Positions 41,633-50,179 are shown, counted from the stretch's first letter. The stretch: DNA of 64,000 bases from Streptomyces sp. AA1529 (GCF_000280905.1 NZ_ALAP01000058.1:1-64000), one strand, 5' to 3'. The notes: generated by a model not told the origin, from the letters alone. Program-made: numbers and translations.

Positions 41633-41944
41633 ATGGCTTACGAGATTCCGGTGACGCAGGCGAGGGCCGAACTGGCGGAGCTGATCAATCGGGTCGTCTA
41701 CGGCGAGGAGCGGGTGGTGGTCACCCGGCACGGGAAGCCGCTCGCGGCGCTGGTCCCGGCCGCGGACCTGGAGCGCCTGGAGGCCGCCGACCAGGATCAG
41801 CAGGCGCCGGAGGAGATCGTCAGCACCGTCTCCGGGATCCGGGAGGCGGGCGGCGCGGTGCCCGGGGAGGCGCGGCGGTTCGGCATCGCCGCGGAGCACC
41901 GCGGCCCGGCCGCCGGAGACCGGCGGCCGGGCCAGGGGAGCTGA
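41633..41944 (+). CDS. Phd/YefM-type antitoxin, apparently without toxin
   Basis: A 103-residue protein with the Phd/YefM DNA-binding fold: EIPVTQARAELAELINRVVYGEERVVVTRHGKPLAALVPAADLERLE (residues 4-50) matches the family closely. The C-terminal half is Glu/Gly/Arg-rich and divergent, where a toxin-binding region would be. No toxin gene (RelE, Doc, VapC) follows: the next gene is convergent M28 peptidase. It is therefore an orphan, or acts on a toxin elsewhere. It has a probable leaderless start, with TAGAAT 7 bases upstream of the ATG. The closest relatives sit next to RelE-like toxins in other genomes. Confidence 0.82.
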   Translation: MAYEIPVTQARAELAELINRVVYGEERVVVTRHGKPLAALVPAADLERLEAADQDQQAPEEIVSTVSGIREAGGAVPGEARRFGIAAEHRGPAAGDRRPGQGS

Positions 41945-41962
41945 GCCCGTACGGGCAGGGGA

Positions 41963-42008
41963 TCAGGAGCTGAGCTCCCGGACTCCGCCGGTCAGGAGCT
42001 GAGCTCCC
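41963..42008. repeat. 17-bp direct repeat across the M28 stop codon
   Basis: TCAGGAGCTGAGCTCCC occurs at 41963-41979 and 41992-42008, 29 bp apart start to start. The second copy contains the M28 stop codon and last codons. Each copy is also a small hairpin (GGAGC-TGA-GCTCC), suggesting duplication of a terminator-like element. Confidence 0.7.
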
Positions 42009-42966
42009 AGACGGCGTGGGCGATCGCGTCGCTGTGCAGGTCGAGTGCCTTCTCGTCGACGTTCGAGGTGTCGTCGCAGGCCGAGTGGTAGCACGGGTCG
42101 TACGGCTGACCCGCCGTGCCGCCCCACTTGTCCGCCTGCGCCTGGGTCTTGCGCTCACCCGCGCCGGTGAAGGTGCCGCCGACGGTGACACCCGCGTTCT
42201 TGAACGAGGCGTGGTCGCTGCGCCCGTCGGTCTCCTCCGACGCCTCCGTCTCGATGCCCTTCGAGCTGAACCAGTCGGCGAACACCGACTCGACGGCGGC
42301 GTCGTCCTCGTAGACGAAGTGGCCCGCGTTGGGTGAGCCGATCATGTCGAAGTTCAGATAGGTGTCGATCTTTCCGAGTTCGCCCTCCGAGAGGCTGTCG
42401 ACATAGTGGCCCGAGCCGACCAGCCCCCGCTCCTCCGCTCCCCACCAGGCGAACCGGAGGTGCTTGGCGGGTTCGAGGTCCGCGGCGGAGACGGCCAGCG
42501 CGGTCTCCAGTATCCCGGCGGACCCCGAACCGTTGTCGTTGATGCCGGGACCGGAGCGGACCGAGTCCAGATGGGCGCCGGTCATCAGGGTCGACGAGGT
42601 GTCGCCCCCGGGCCAGTCGGCGATCAGGTTGTAGCCGGTCTCCCCGCCGCTGGTGAACTCCTGGACGGTGGTCCGGAATCCGGCGGCGTCCAGCTTCGTG
42701 CGTATGTGGTCCAGCGAGGCCCGGTAGCCGGGGCTGCCGTGGGCCCGGTTGCCGCCGTTGGCCTCGGCGACCGACTGGAGGTCCCGGAGGTCCTGCTGGA
42801 CGGCGGAGACGTCGATGTCGGGCGCCTCGGCCGCGCGTGCTCCGGCGCCGTCGGGAGTGGCCAGTGCCGTCCCGTCGGCCGCGCCGAGCAGGGCGAGTGC
42901 CAGTGCGGTGCTCGCCGCGGTGGCGAGGGCGGCACGGTGCTGCGGTCTGCGGTGTCCGCGTATCAC
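41992..42966 (-). CDS. Secreted M28 family aminopeptidase (SGAP-like)
   Basis: A 324-residue zinc aminopeptidase like Streptomyces griseus aminopeptidase. A signal peptide (about residues 1-35, RPQHRAALATAASTALALALLGA) precedes a M28 core: HLDSV (zinc His), GINDNGSGSAGILE (Asp ligand), EERGLVGS (catalytic Glu and Glu ligand), NFDMIGS (Asp ligand) and CYHSACDD (His ligand). It removes N-terminal amino acids from peptides outside the cell. The GTG at 42966 follows GGAGCTCACA. It is convergent with the Phd-type gene. Confidence 0.92.
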   Translation of the reverse strand: MIRGHRRPQHRAALATAASTALALALLGAADGTALATPDGAGARAAEAPDIDVSAVQQDLRDLQSVAEANGGNRAHGSPGYRASLDHIRTKLDAAGFRTTVQEFTSGGETGYNLIADWPGGDTSSTLMTGAHLDSVRSGPGINDNGSGSAGILETALAVSAADLEPAKHLRFAWWGAEERGLVGSGHYVDSLSEGELGKIDTYLNFDMIGSPNAGHFVYEDDAAVESVFADWFSSKGIETEASEETDGRSDHASFKNAGVTVGGTFTGAGERKTQAQADKWGGTAGQPYDPCYHSACDDTSNVDEKALDLHSDAIAHAVWELSS

Positions 42967-43475
42967 TGTGAGCTCCGATGTGTGGGGGTGTGGGGGACCG
43001 CCGAGTCGGCGGGGTGTCGCCCGGAGCGGCGACACGAAGTGGTGCGTTGTGACGTGGACATGAGATTCAGGGGGAGGTGTCATCCCCGTCAAGAGCGCAT
43101 ATCGGACAGGGCGTTGTGGAAACCGGAGGGTGTAGGTCCGACTCGTCCGCGGATCCGCTGTCGTGCTGCTCGCCCAGTGGCAGGTGCAAGCGCCGGTCGC
43201 GAGACTCCCGCGCGGTCCGGACGGAGTCGGCTCGGCTCCGCTCTCCGCAGGTCGGCACGTCGGCCGAGGGGCCGGGGCGGGAGCGCGACCGAGGCGAGCC
43301 GTGGCCGGGAAGTTGACGGAGGCGAAGTGGATTAACGCCGTCGAAACGGCCCTGCCGTACGCTCCGGGTCCGTCGGCGGCACACAATCGTATGTGTGATA
43401 CACCTACCGGGCGTGGTCGTCGCCGCGAGTGACCAGGGTGTTCCCGGGCCCGGTGACGACGGTGAGGTGGAGACA
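42967..43475. other. Non-coding gap upstream of ureA
   Basis: A 509-bp stretch between the M28 start and ureA. I see no gene with homology; open frames here are weak. Near 43390 the sequence GTATGTGTGATACAC, a partial inverted repeat, lies about 75-90 bases upstream of ureA and could be a promoter or operator element. NtcA- or GlnR-type sites, which control urease in some actinobacteria, are not evident. Confidence 0.3.
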
Positions 43476-43778
43476 ATGCAATTGACCCCGCACGAACAGG
43501 AGCGGCTGCTCATCCACGTCGCGGCCGACGTCGCCCGGCGACGCAGGGAGCGCGGACTGCGGCTGAACCATCCCGAGTCCGTCGCGCTCATCACGGCGCA
43601 CGTGCTCGAGGGCGCCCGCGACGGCCGGAGCGTCGCCGAACTCATGGAGACCGGGCGCGCGGTCCTCGCCCGCGAGGACGTCATGGACGGCATCCCGGAG
43701 ATGCTGCACGACGTCCAGGTCGAGGCGACGTTCCCGGACGGCACCAAGCTCGTCACCGTGCACGACCCTGTTTCCTGA
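43476..43778 (+). CDS. ureA: Urease subunit gamma
   Basis: A 100-residue urease gamma subunit. It opens MQLTPHEQERLLI and contains ARRRRERGLRLNHPESVALIT (about residues 17-40), with VPGM-type region replaced by DVMDGIPEMLHDVQVEATFPDG near residues 65-85, as expected for the family. Urease hydrolyses urea to ammonia and carbamate at a nickel centre in UreC. The ATG at 43476 has GGTGGAG upstream. It leads the ureABC structural genes. Confidence 0.94.
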   Translation: MQLTPHEQERLLIHVAADVARRRRERGLRLNHPESVALITAHVLEGARDGRSVAELMETGRAVLAREDVMDGIPEMLHDVQVEATFPDGTKLVTVHDPVS

Positions 43779-43820
43779 GCGCTCCTGACCGCTCTCGACC
43801 GCGCGAGGAGTCGCCACACC

Positions 43821-44132
43821 ATGATCCCCGGAGAGATCCGGTTCGCCGACGAACCGGTACCCCTCAACGCGGGCGCCGAGACCACCCGGCTCACCGTGCT
43901 CAACGCCGCCGACCGGCCGGTCCAGGTCGGCTCCCACTACCACTTCGCCGAGGCCAACCCAGGGCTGGAATTCGACCGGGAGGCCGCCTGGGGCAGGCGC
44001 CTCGGCATCGCCGCGGGCACCGCCGTCCGCTTCGAACCCGGCATCCCCGTCGAGGTCGACCTCGTGCCCATCGGCGGCCGGCGGATCGTCGCCGGACTGC
44101 GCTCGACCGCGGGAGGCCCCCTCGATGCGTGA
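43821..44132 (+). CDS. ureB: Urease subunit beta
   Basis: A 103-residue urease beta subunit. MIPGEI at the N-terminus and GSHYHFAEAN (about residues 38-47) are signatures of the family, followed by GIAAGTAVRFEPG (about 62-74). The ATG at 43821 follows GCGAGGAGTCGCCACACC, a good site. The 3' end overlaps ureC by 8 bases, so the two are translationally coupled. Confidence 0.95.
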   Translation: MIPGEIRFADEPVPLNAGAETTRLTVLNAADRPVQVGSHYHFAEANPGLEFDREAAWGRRLGIAAGTAVRFEPGIPVEVDLVPIGGRRIVAGLRSTAGGPLDA

Positions 44133-45846
44133 ACTCTCCCGTGCCGCCTACGCCGACCTGTTCGGCCCCACCACCGGCGACCGCGTACGGCTCGCCGACA
44201 CCTCGCTCCTCGTCGAGATCGAGGACGATCTGTGCGGCGGCCCCGGACGCGCGGGCGACGAGGCGGTCTTCGGCGGCGGCAAGGTGATCCGCGAGTCCAT
44301 GGGCCAAGCCCTCACCACCCGGGCCGAGGGCGCTCCCGACACCGTGATCACCGGTGCGCTCGTCCTCGACCACTGGGGCGTCGTGAAGGCCGACGTCGGT
44401 GTCCGCGACGGGCGGATCGCCGCCCTGGGCAAGGCCGGCAACCCCGACACCATGGACGGCGTCCACCCCGACCTGGTCATCGGCCCCGAAACCGAGATCA
44501 TCGCGGGCAACGGCAAGATCCTCACCGCCGGTGCCATCGACGCGCACGTCCACTTCATCTGCCCGCAGCTCGCCGACGAGGCGCTCGCCGCCGGAATCAC
44601 CACGCTCGTCGGCGGCGGTACCGGACCGGCCGAGGGCTCCAAGGCCACCACCGTCACCCCGGGCGCCTGGCACACCGCCCGCACCCTGGAGGGCATGGAC
44701 GGGCTGCCGGTCAACGTCGGACTGCTCGGCAAGGGCAACACCGTCTCGCGCGCCGCCATGCTCGCCCAACTCCGCGGCGGAGCGGTCGGATTCAAGATCC
44801 ATGAGGACTGGGGCGCCACCCCCGCCGCCATCGACGCCTGCCTGTCGGTCTGCGACGAGACCGGCGCCCAGGTCGCCATCCACACCGACACCCTCAACGA
44901 GGCCGGGTTCGTCGGCGACACCCTCGCCGCGATCGGCGGACGCGGCATCCACGCCTACCACACCGAGGGCGCGGGCGGCGGGCACGCGCCGGACATCATC
45001 ACCGTCGTCGCCCAGCCCAACGTGCTGCCCTCCTCCACCAATCCGACCCGGCCGCACACCGTCAACACCATCGAGGAACACCTCGACATGCTGATGGTCT
45101 GCCACCACCTCAACCCGGCCGTGCCCGAGGACCTCGCGTTCGCCGAGTCCCGCATCCGGCCCAGCACCATCGCCGCCGAGGACACGCTCCACGACCTCGG
45201 CGCCATCTCGATCATCTCCTCCGACGCGCAGGCGATGGGCCGCATCGGCGAAGTGGTGCTGCGCACCTGGCAGACGGCGCATGTGATGAAGGAACGGTAC
45301 GGCGCCCTCGCGGGCGACACCCGCGCCGACAACCTGCGCGCCCGCCGCTACGTGGCCAAGTACACGATCAACCCCGCGGTCGCGCAGGGCATGGACGCGG
45401 AGATCGGCTCCGTCGAGCCGGGCAAGCTCGCCGACCTGGTGCTGTGGGACCCGGCCTTCTTCGGGGTCAAGCCGCAACTCGTCCTCAAGAGCGGGCAGAT
45501 CGCCTCCGCGCAGCTGGGTGACGCCAACGCCTCCATCCCCACCCCGCAGCCGGTGCTGCCCCGGCGGATGTTCGGCGGGACGGGACGCGCCCCCGGTGCG
45601 AACTCCGTGAACTTCGTGACGCAGACCGCCCTGGACGACGGGCTGCCGGACCGGCTTCCCCTCGCGAAGCGGTTCGTCGCCGTCCGCGACACCCGTCCCG
45701 TCACCAAGGCCGACATGCGGCAGAACGACGCCCGACCGGACGTACGCGTCGACCCGGACACCTTCACCGTCACCATCGACGGCACCGCCGTCGAACCGGC
45801 TCCTGCCGCCTCCCTGCCCATGGCCCAGCGCTACTTCCTGTTCTGA
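44125..45846 (+). CDS. ureC: Urease subunit alpha
   Basis: A 573-residue nickel-dependent catalytic subunit. The metal-binding His141 and His143 lie in IDAHVHFICPQ; the carbamylated lysine is Lys224 in GFKIHEDWG; further His ligands are in HTDTLNEAG and AYHTEGAGGGHAPD. The active-site flap motif VCHHLNP (about residues 330-336) contains the conserved His. The length is full. It is translated with ureB through an 8-bp overlap. Confidence 0.96.
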   Translation: MRELSRAAYADLFGPTTGDRVRLADTSLLVEIEDDLCGGPGRAGDEAVFGGGKVIRESMGQALTTRAEGAPDTVITGALVLDHWGVVKADVGVRDGRIAALGKAGNPDTMDGVHPDLVIGPETEIIAGNGKILTAGAIDAHVHFICPQLADEALAAGITTLVGGGTGPAEGSKATTVTPGAWHTARTLEGMDGLPVNVGLLGKGNTVSRAAMLAQLRGGAVGFKIHEDWGATPAAIDACLSVCDETGAQVAIHTDTLNEAGFVGDTLAAIGGRGIHAYHTEGAGGGHAPDIITVVAQPNVLPSSTNPTRPHTVNTIEEHLDMLMVCHHLNPAVPEDLAFAESRIRPSTIAAEDTLHDLGAISIISSDAQAMGRIGEVVLRTWQTAHVMKERYGALAGDTRADNLRARRYVAKYTINPAVAQGMDAEIGSVEPGKLADLVLWDPAFFGVKPQLVLKSGQIASAQLGDANASIPTPQPVLPRRMFGGTGRAPGANSVNFVTQTALDDGLPDRLPLAKRFVAVRDTRPVTKADMRQNDARPDVRVDPDTFTVTIDGTAVEPAPAASLPMAQRYFLF

Positions 45847-45857
45847 CCCGCGGTACC

Positions 45858-45900
45858 GCCCCGCCGCCTGCCCGCCTCCGGCGCGGGCGGGCGGCGGGGC
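45858..45900. terminator. Long hairpin between ureC and ureF
   Basis: An 18-bp stem (45858-45875 and 45883-45900) with one G-T wobble and a 7-base loop, 11 bases after the ureC stop. It is strong enough to reduce read-through to the accessory genes and so lower the expression of ureFGD relative to ureABC. Confidence 0.6.
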
Positions 45901-45924
45901 GGGACCGGCGCCGTGGGCGCACGT

Positions 45925-45954
45925 CATTCCCGTTCATTCCCGTTCATTCCCGTC
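45925..45954. repeat. Three tandem copies of a 10-bp unit between ureC and ureF
   Basis: CATTCCCGTT at 45925-45934 and 45935-45944, then CATTCCCGTC at 45945-45954. The 10-bp period is about one helical turn, so the copies are on the same face of DNA. They lie 83 bases upstream of ureF and could be a protein-binding array. Confidence 0.65.
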
Positions 45955-46037
45955 CCCGCGCCGCCGGAACGCCGGGGAGCCGACAGCAGGGAGCCGCGCC
46001 GAGCGGCGTCCCCGGAGCACGAGTGGAGGTCTGCGGG

Positions 46038-46703
46038 ATGAGCGGTGCTGCCGCATTGCTGGTGCTCGCCGACGGCAGATTCCCCGCCGGAGGGCACGCA
46101 CACTCCGGCGGGGCGGAGGCGGCCGTGCGGGCCGGACGGGTGCGCAGCGCGGCCGACCTGGCGGAGTTCTGCCGCGGACGGCTGCACACCACCGGCCTGA
46201 CCGCCGCGGCGCTGGCCGCTGCCGCCGCAGCCGGGCAGGATCCGCTCGCGCTGGACGAGGCGGCCGACGCGCGCACCCCTTCCCCGGCGCTGCGCCGTAC
46301 CGCCCGCAGACTGGGCCGCCAGCTGATGCGTGCGGCCCGGGCGACCTGGCCCGGGCCGGACCTGGACGCGCTGGCCGCCGCCCGCCCCAAGGGCGCGCAC
46401 CAGCCGGTCGTGCTCGGGCTCGCCGCCCGCTCGGCTGGGCTCGGGCCCCTGGACGCGGCGCATGCCGCCGCATACGAGAGCATCAGCTCCCCGGCGACCG
46501 CGGTGGTCCGGCTGCTCAGCCTCGACCCGCTGGAGGCGACCGCGGTCCTGGCCCGGCTCGCGCCCGCCGCGGACGAGGTGGCCCGGCGCGCCGGCGCCGC
46601 CGCCCGGGGACCTGTCGAGGAACTGCCCGCGGCCTCCGCGCCGCTGCTGGAGATCACCGCCGAGCAGCACGCCGCCTGGCAGGTCCGCCTCTTCGCCTCC
46701 TGA
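46038..46703 (+). CDS. ureF: Urease accessory protein UreF
   Basis: A 221-residue, mostly helical UreF. The N-terminal LLVLADGRFPAGGHAHSGGAEAA (about residues 7-30) matches the family motif, and the C-terminal half has the long helices around SISSPATAVVRLLSLDPLEA. UreF acts with UreD and UreG to deliver nickel and activate urease. The ATG at 46038 has GGAGG at 8-base spacing; GTG 46023 is in frame but less good. Confidence 0.92.
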   Translation: MSGAAALLVLADGRFPAGGHAHSGGAEAAVRAGRVRSAADLAEFCRGRLHTTGLTAAALAAAAAAGQDPLALDEAADARTPSPALRRTARRLGRQLMRAARATWPGPDLDALAAARPKGAHQPVVLGLAARSAGLGPLDAAHAAAYESISSPATAVVRLLSLDPLEATAVLARLAPAADEVARRAGAAARGPVEELPAASAPLLEITAEQHAAWQVRLFAS

Positions 46704-46729
46704 CCCCGACCTCCCCTGCGTGCCTGCTT

Positions 46730-46792
46730 CCCGTCCCTCCCGTCCCTCCCGACCCCCCCGACCCCCCGACCCCGCCCGACCCCGCCCGCCCG
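46730..46792. other. C-rich stretch with G-quadruplex potential on the minus strand
   Basis: The ureF-ureG gap (46704-46870) contains an almost pure C run with CCC blocks repeated at short spacing, giving at least six GGG tracts on the complementary strand. It is followed by GGCCGTCGGC tandem copies near 46795. It may form a G-quadruplex or i-motif and slow RNA polymerase. Confidence 0.5.
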
Positions 46793-46870
46793 ACGGCCGT
46801 CGGCGGCCGTCGGCGGCCGAGCACCGACCCCCGGTCACCGCGGACCGGTCACCGAGCCCAGGAGGAGCCC

Positions 46871-47578
46871 GTGCATCTCGACCACGCCACACCCGGTCCC
46901 GAGCGGTACACCGCCTCGGCGCCCCTGCCCGACGGCCGCCGCCGCGCCCTGCGCGTGGGACTCGGCGGACCGGTGGGCTCGGGCAAGACCGCCAGCGTCG
47001 CGGCGCTGTGCCGTGCGCTGCGCGACCGGTTCTCGCTGGCCGTCGTCACCAACGACATCTACACCAGGGAGGACGCCGCCTTCCTCCTCCGCGAGGCCGT
47101 GCTGCCGCCGGAGCGGATCACCGCGGTGGAGACCGGAGCCTGCCCGCACACGGCGATCCGGGACGACATCTCCGCCAACCTGGAAGCCGTCGAGGACCTG
47201 GAGGACGAGGTCGGCCCGCTGGACCTGGTGCTCGTCGAGTCCGGGGGCGACAATCTCACCGCCACCTTCTCCAGGGGACTGGTCGATGTGCAGATCTTCG
47301 TCATCGACGTCGCGGGTGGTGACGACATCCCCCGCAAGGGCGGTCCCGGTGTCACCACCGCCGATCTGCTGGTCGTCAACAAGACCGACCTCGCGCCGTA
47401 CGTCGGCTCCGATCTGGCGGGCATGGCCCGGGACGCCGAGCGGCAGCGCGGTGCGCTGCCCGTGCTCTTCCAGTCGCTGCGCACCGAGCCCGGTGTGCTG
47501 CCGCTGGCGGACTGGGTGCGCGAGCAGTGCGCGGCCTGGACGGCGGCGGAACCGGCGTCCGCCGCGGGCTCGGCATGA
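46871..47578 (+). CDS. ureG: Urease accessory GTPase UreG
   Basis: A 235-residue GTPase of the SIMIBI class. The P-loop GGPVGSGKT is at residues 32-40; TNDIYTREDA (about 59-68), the CPH metal-binding motif in ACPHTAIRDD (about 93-102) and VNKTDLAPYVG (about 175-185) follow. UreG delivers nickel in a GTP-dependent step. GTG 46871 follows GGAGGAGCCC. Its stop overlaps ureD as ATGA. Confidence 0.95.
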   Translation: MHLDHATPGPERYTASAPLPDGRRRALRVGLGGPVGSGKTASVAALCRALRDRFSLAVVTNDIYTREDAAFLLREAVLPPERITAVETGACPHTAIRDDISANLEAVEDLEDEVGPLDLVLVESGGDNLTATFSRGLVDVQIFVIDVAGGDDIPRKGGPGVTTADLLVVNKTDLAPYVGSDLAGMARDAERQRGALPVLFQSLRTEPGVLPLADWVREQCAAWTAAEPASAAGSA

Positions 47579-48375
47579 CGGTGGCCGCGTCCGCGTCCGC
47601 AGCCGGGTCCGGATCCGCCGCAAGCGTCAGCGCCCGCGCCCGGATCACCGCGGCACCCGACGGACGCGGCGGCACCGCACTGCCGCTGCTCGGCGGGGCC
47701 GGCCCCATCGCGCCGCGCCGCACCCGCTCGGCCGACCCGGCCGCCGCCCGGGTCACGCTGGTCGGTGCGATGAGCGCGCCGCTGAACGGGGACCGACTGG
47801 CCCTGGAGGTCCGGGCCGAGGCGGGCGCCGCGCTGCGGGTGGACGGCAGCGCCGCCATGCTGGCGCTGCCGGGCCGGACGACCGGGCCCGCCCGCTACGA
47901 CGTCCGGCTCCAGGTGGGGGAGGGGGGCCGACTCCACTGGCTGCCCGAGCAGTTGGTCTCCGTACGCGGCAGCGAGCTGCGCCAGCACCTGCGGGCCGAA
48001 GTGGCGCGGGGCGGACGGCTGGTGGTGCGGGACGAACAGGTACTGGGCCGAGCGGGGGAGGAGCCCGGACGGCTCGGCAGCCGTCTCACCGTGCGGTACG
48101 GCGCACGCCCGTTGTTCGACCAGGAGCTGGATCTGGGGCCGGGAGCTCCGGGCTGGGACGGCGGCGCCGTCCTGGGCGGACACCGGGCGGTGGGCCAACT
48201 CCTGCTGGTGGGCACGGAGAAGACGGACGAGCAGCGGCTTCTGGACTGGAATCCGGGGGAGTCGGCGGTCGTCACCCCGCTGGCGGGGCCCGCCCTGCTG
48301 GTGACCGCGGTCGCGCGGGACGCGCTCCGGCTGCGCCGGGTCCTCGATTCCGCACTGACGTTCACTTCTTGGTAA
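47575..48375 (+). CDS. ureD: Urease accessory protein UreD/UreH
   Basis: A 266-residue UreD protein. The LHWLPEQLVSVRGSELRQHLRAEV block (about residues 121-144) and the GRLTVRYGARPLFDQ-like segment (about 165-180) are the family's core. UreD is the scaffold on which UreF and UreG assemble on the urease apoprotein. The ATG overlaps the ureG stop (ATGA), so translation is coupled. No ureE (nickel storage protein) is present in the cluster, as is common in Streptomyces. Confidence 0.9.
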   Translation: MTVAASASAAGSGSAASVSARARITAAPDGRGGTALPLLGGAGPIAPRRTRSADPAAARVTLVGAMSAPLNGDRLALEVRAEAGAALRVDGSAAMLALPGRTTGPARYDVRLQVGEGGRLHWLPEQLVSVRGSELRQHLRAEVARGGRLVVRDEQVLGRAGEEPGRLGSRLTVRYGARPLFDQELDLGPGAPGWDGGAVLGGHRAVGQLLLVGTEKTDEQRLLDWNPGESAVVTPLAGPALLVTAVARDALRLRRVLDSALTFTSW

Positions 48376-48432
48376 AGAACGATCCGGCGCCCTGTCCCCT
48401 GCCGCCGACGAGGATGAAGGATCCCCTCTGAG

Positions 48433-48476
48433 GACCACCACCGTGGTCGCCCATCACTGTCGTGGTCAACGACCAC
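48433..48476. promoter_or_regulatory. Four GACCAC/GTGGTC half-sites upstream of a secreted hydrolase
   Basis: GACCAC (48433-48438), GTGGTC (48443-48448), GTGGTC (48462-48467) and GACCAC (48471-48476) make two close hairpins or two longer alternative pairings, 35 to 80 bases before the GTG at 48512. It can be a double operator or a leader RNA switch. Confidence 0.5.
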
Positions 48477-48511
48477 CGCCGTCACTGTCGGCAGTACCCG
48501 GAGGGGAACAC

Positions 48512-50179
48512 GTGAACAGACGGAAGGCGGCCATAGCCGCCGCCGGCACCATCGCCGCCGGAGCCCTCACGGCCGGGCTCATATCCGTGCCGTCCGCCGT
48601 GGCGGAGGGCAGCAGCGGCCCGCAGGCCCGCTCGGTCAAGCACTCGGGCGCCGCCGAGGCGCGCGGCGTCAAGAAGGCCGCAGCCCGGGCCGCGCGCGCC
48701 GGTGTCGACTGGAAGGACTGCCCCGCCGACTGGGGCATCAGGGACGGCGTCCAGTGCGGCTGGGTCACCGTTCCCCTCGACTACGCCAAGCCGAACGGCA
48801 AGAAGATCCGGCTCGCCGTCGACCGGGCCCGCAGCACCGGCGGCAAGGCGAAGCGGCAGGGCTCCCTCGTCTACAACCCGGGCGGCCCCGGCGGCTCCGG
48901 GCTGTACTTCCCGGCCCGGATCCCGGACAAGAACCCGCTGTGGGCGAAGGCCGCCACCGCCTACGACTTCGTGGGCTTCGACCCGCGCGGTGTCGGGCAC
49001 TCGGCGCCCATCTCCTGCGCCGACCCGCAGGAGTGGGTCAAGGCACCCAAGGCGGACCCGGTCCCGGACAGCGAGGCCGACAAGCGGGCCCAGCGCAAGC
49101 TCGCCAAGGAGTACGCCGACGGCTGCCAGGAGCGCAGCGGTGAGCTGCTGCCGCAGCTCACGACGCCCAACGCCGCCCGCGACCTGGACGTGATCCGCGC
49201 CGCGCTCGGCGACAAGAAGCTCAACTACCTCGGCGTCTCCTACGGCACCTACATGGGCGCCGTCTACGCCGAACTCTTCCCCCGCCACATCCGCCGGATG
49301 ATCACCGACAGCATCGTCAACCCGTCGCGGCGCAAGATCTGGTACGACGTCAACCTCGACCAGGACGTGGCCTTCCAGACCCGCTGGAACGACTGGAAGA
49401 AGTGGGTGGCCGAGCACGACGACGTCTACGGCATCGGCTCGACGCCGCAGAAGGTCGAGGCGGCGTGGCGGGAGCTGCGCGCCACCGCCGAGAAGCATCC
49501 CATCGGCGGGAAGGTCGGCCCCGCCGAACTGCTCGGCGTCTTCCAGAGCGCGCCGTACTACGACTCCGCCTGGGCCCGGGTGGCCTCGGTGTGGTCGGCC
49601 TACCGCAACGGCGACGAGCAGCCGCTGATCGACGCCGGGGCGCCGGACATGTCGGACGTCGCGGGCAACAAGGCGAGCGAGAACGGCAATGCCGTCTACA
49701 ACGCCGTCGAGTGCAACGACGCCAAGTGGCCCAGCCGGTGGCGGACCTGGGACCGGGACAACACCCGGCTGCACGCGAAGTACCCCTTCCTCACCTGGGC
49801 CAACGCCTGGATGAACTACCCGTGCGCCGTCTGGCCGGTCAAGCAGCACCGGCCGCTGGAGATCCGGGCCAGGACCTCCTACCCGGTGCTGATGGTCCAG
49901 GCCACCAGGGACGCCGCCACGCCCTACCCGGGCGGTGTCGAGCTGCACAAGCGGCTCAAGGGCTCCCGCCTGATCACCGAGAAGGGCGCGGGTTCGCACG
50001 GCATCACCAACCTGAAGAACTCCTGCATCAACGAGCGCGTCGACGCCTACCTCCTGAAGGGAACCGTCGACCGCAAGGATGTGACCTGCGGTCCGCACGC
50101 GACGCCGGAGCCGGTCAAGTCCCCCGCCAAGGCGGCGGCGAAGGCCGAGGCCGCGGCAGTGCCCACGATGGTGCCCTGA
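48512..50179 (+). CDS. Secreted alpha/beta hydrolase, tripeptidyl aminopeptidase-like
   Basis: A 555-residue exported enzyme. The signal peptide (about residues 1-32, RKAAIAAAGTIAAGALTAGLIS then VAEG) precedes an alpha/beta hydrolase domain of the Streptomyces tripeptidyl aminopeptidase (Tap) family. The oxyanion motif is NPGGPGGSG; the triad is Ser243 (GVSYGTY), Asp467 (TRDAATP) and His496 (GSHGI). The C-terminal tail is Lys/Ala-rich. It removes tripeptides from protein N-termini outside the cell. The GTG at 48512 has GGAGGGGAACAC upstream. The preceding region holds repeated GACCAC/GTGGTC half-sites. Confidence 0.9.
   Translation: MNRRKAAIAAAGTIAAGALTAGLISVPSAVAEGSSGPQARSVKHSGAAEARGVKKAAARAARAGVDWKDCPADWGIRDGVQCGWVTVPLDYAKPNGKKIRLAVDRARSTGGKAKRQGSLVYNPGGPGGSGLYFPARIPDKNPLWAKAATAYDFVGFDPRGVGHSAPISCADPQEWVKAPKADPVPDSEADKRAQRKLAKEYADGCQERSGELLPQLTTPNAARDLDVIRAALGDKKLNYLGVSYGTYMGAVYAELFPRHIRRMITDSIVNPSRRKIWYDVNLDQDVAFQTRWNDWKKWVAEHDDVYGIGSTPQKVEAAWRELRATAEKHPIGGKVGPAELLGVFQSAPYYDSAWARVASVWSAYRNGDEQPLIDAGAPDMSDVAGNKASENGNAVYNAVECNDAKWPSRWRTWDRDNTRLHAKYPFLTWANAWMNYPCAVWPVKQHRPLEIRARTSYPVLMVQATRDAATPYPGGVELHKRLKGSRLITEKGAGSHGITNLKNSCINERVDAYLLKGTVDRKDVTCGPHATPEPVKSPAKAAAKAEAAAVPTMVP

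Noticed and set aside
42967..43475. Gene in the gap before ureA
   Set aside because: Open frames on both strands are short, Arg/Pro-rich and without motif or ribosome site.
43900..45927. Long minus-strand open frame opposite ureC
   Set aside because: Fully antisense to a clear urease alpha subunit, with no recognisable domain.
48482..50098. Minus-strand 538-codon open frame opposite the tripeptidyl aminopeptidase-like gene
   Set aside because: Antisense to a gene with signal peptide and full catalytic triad.
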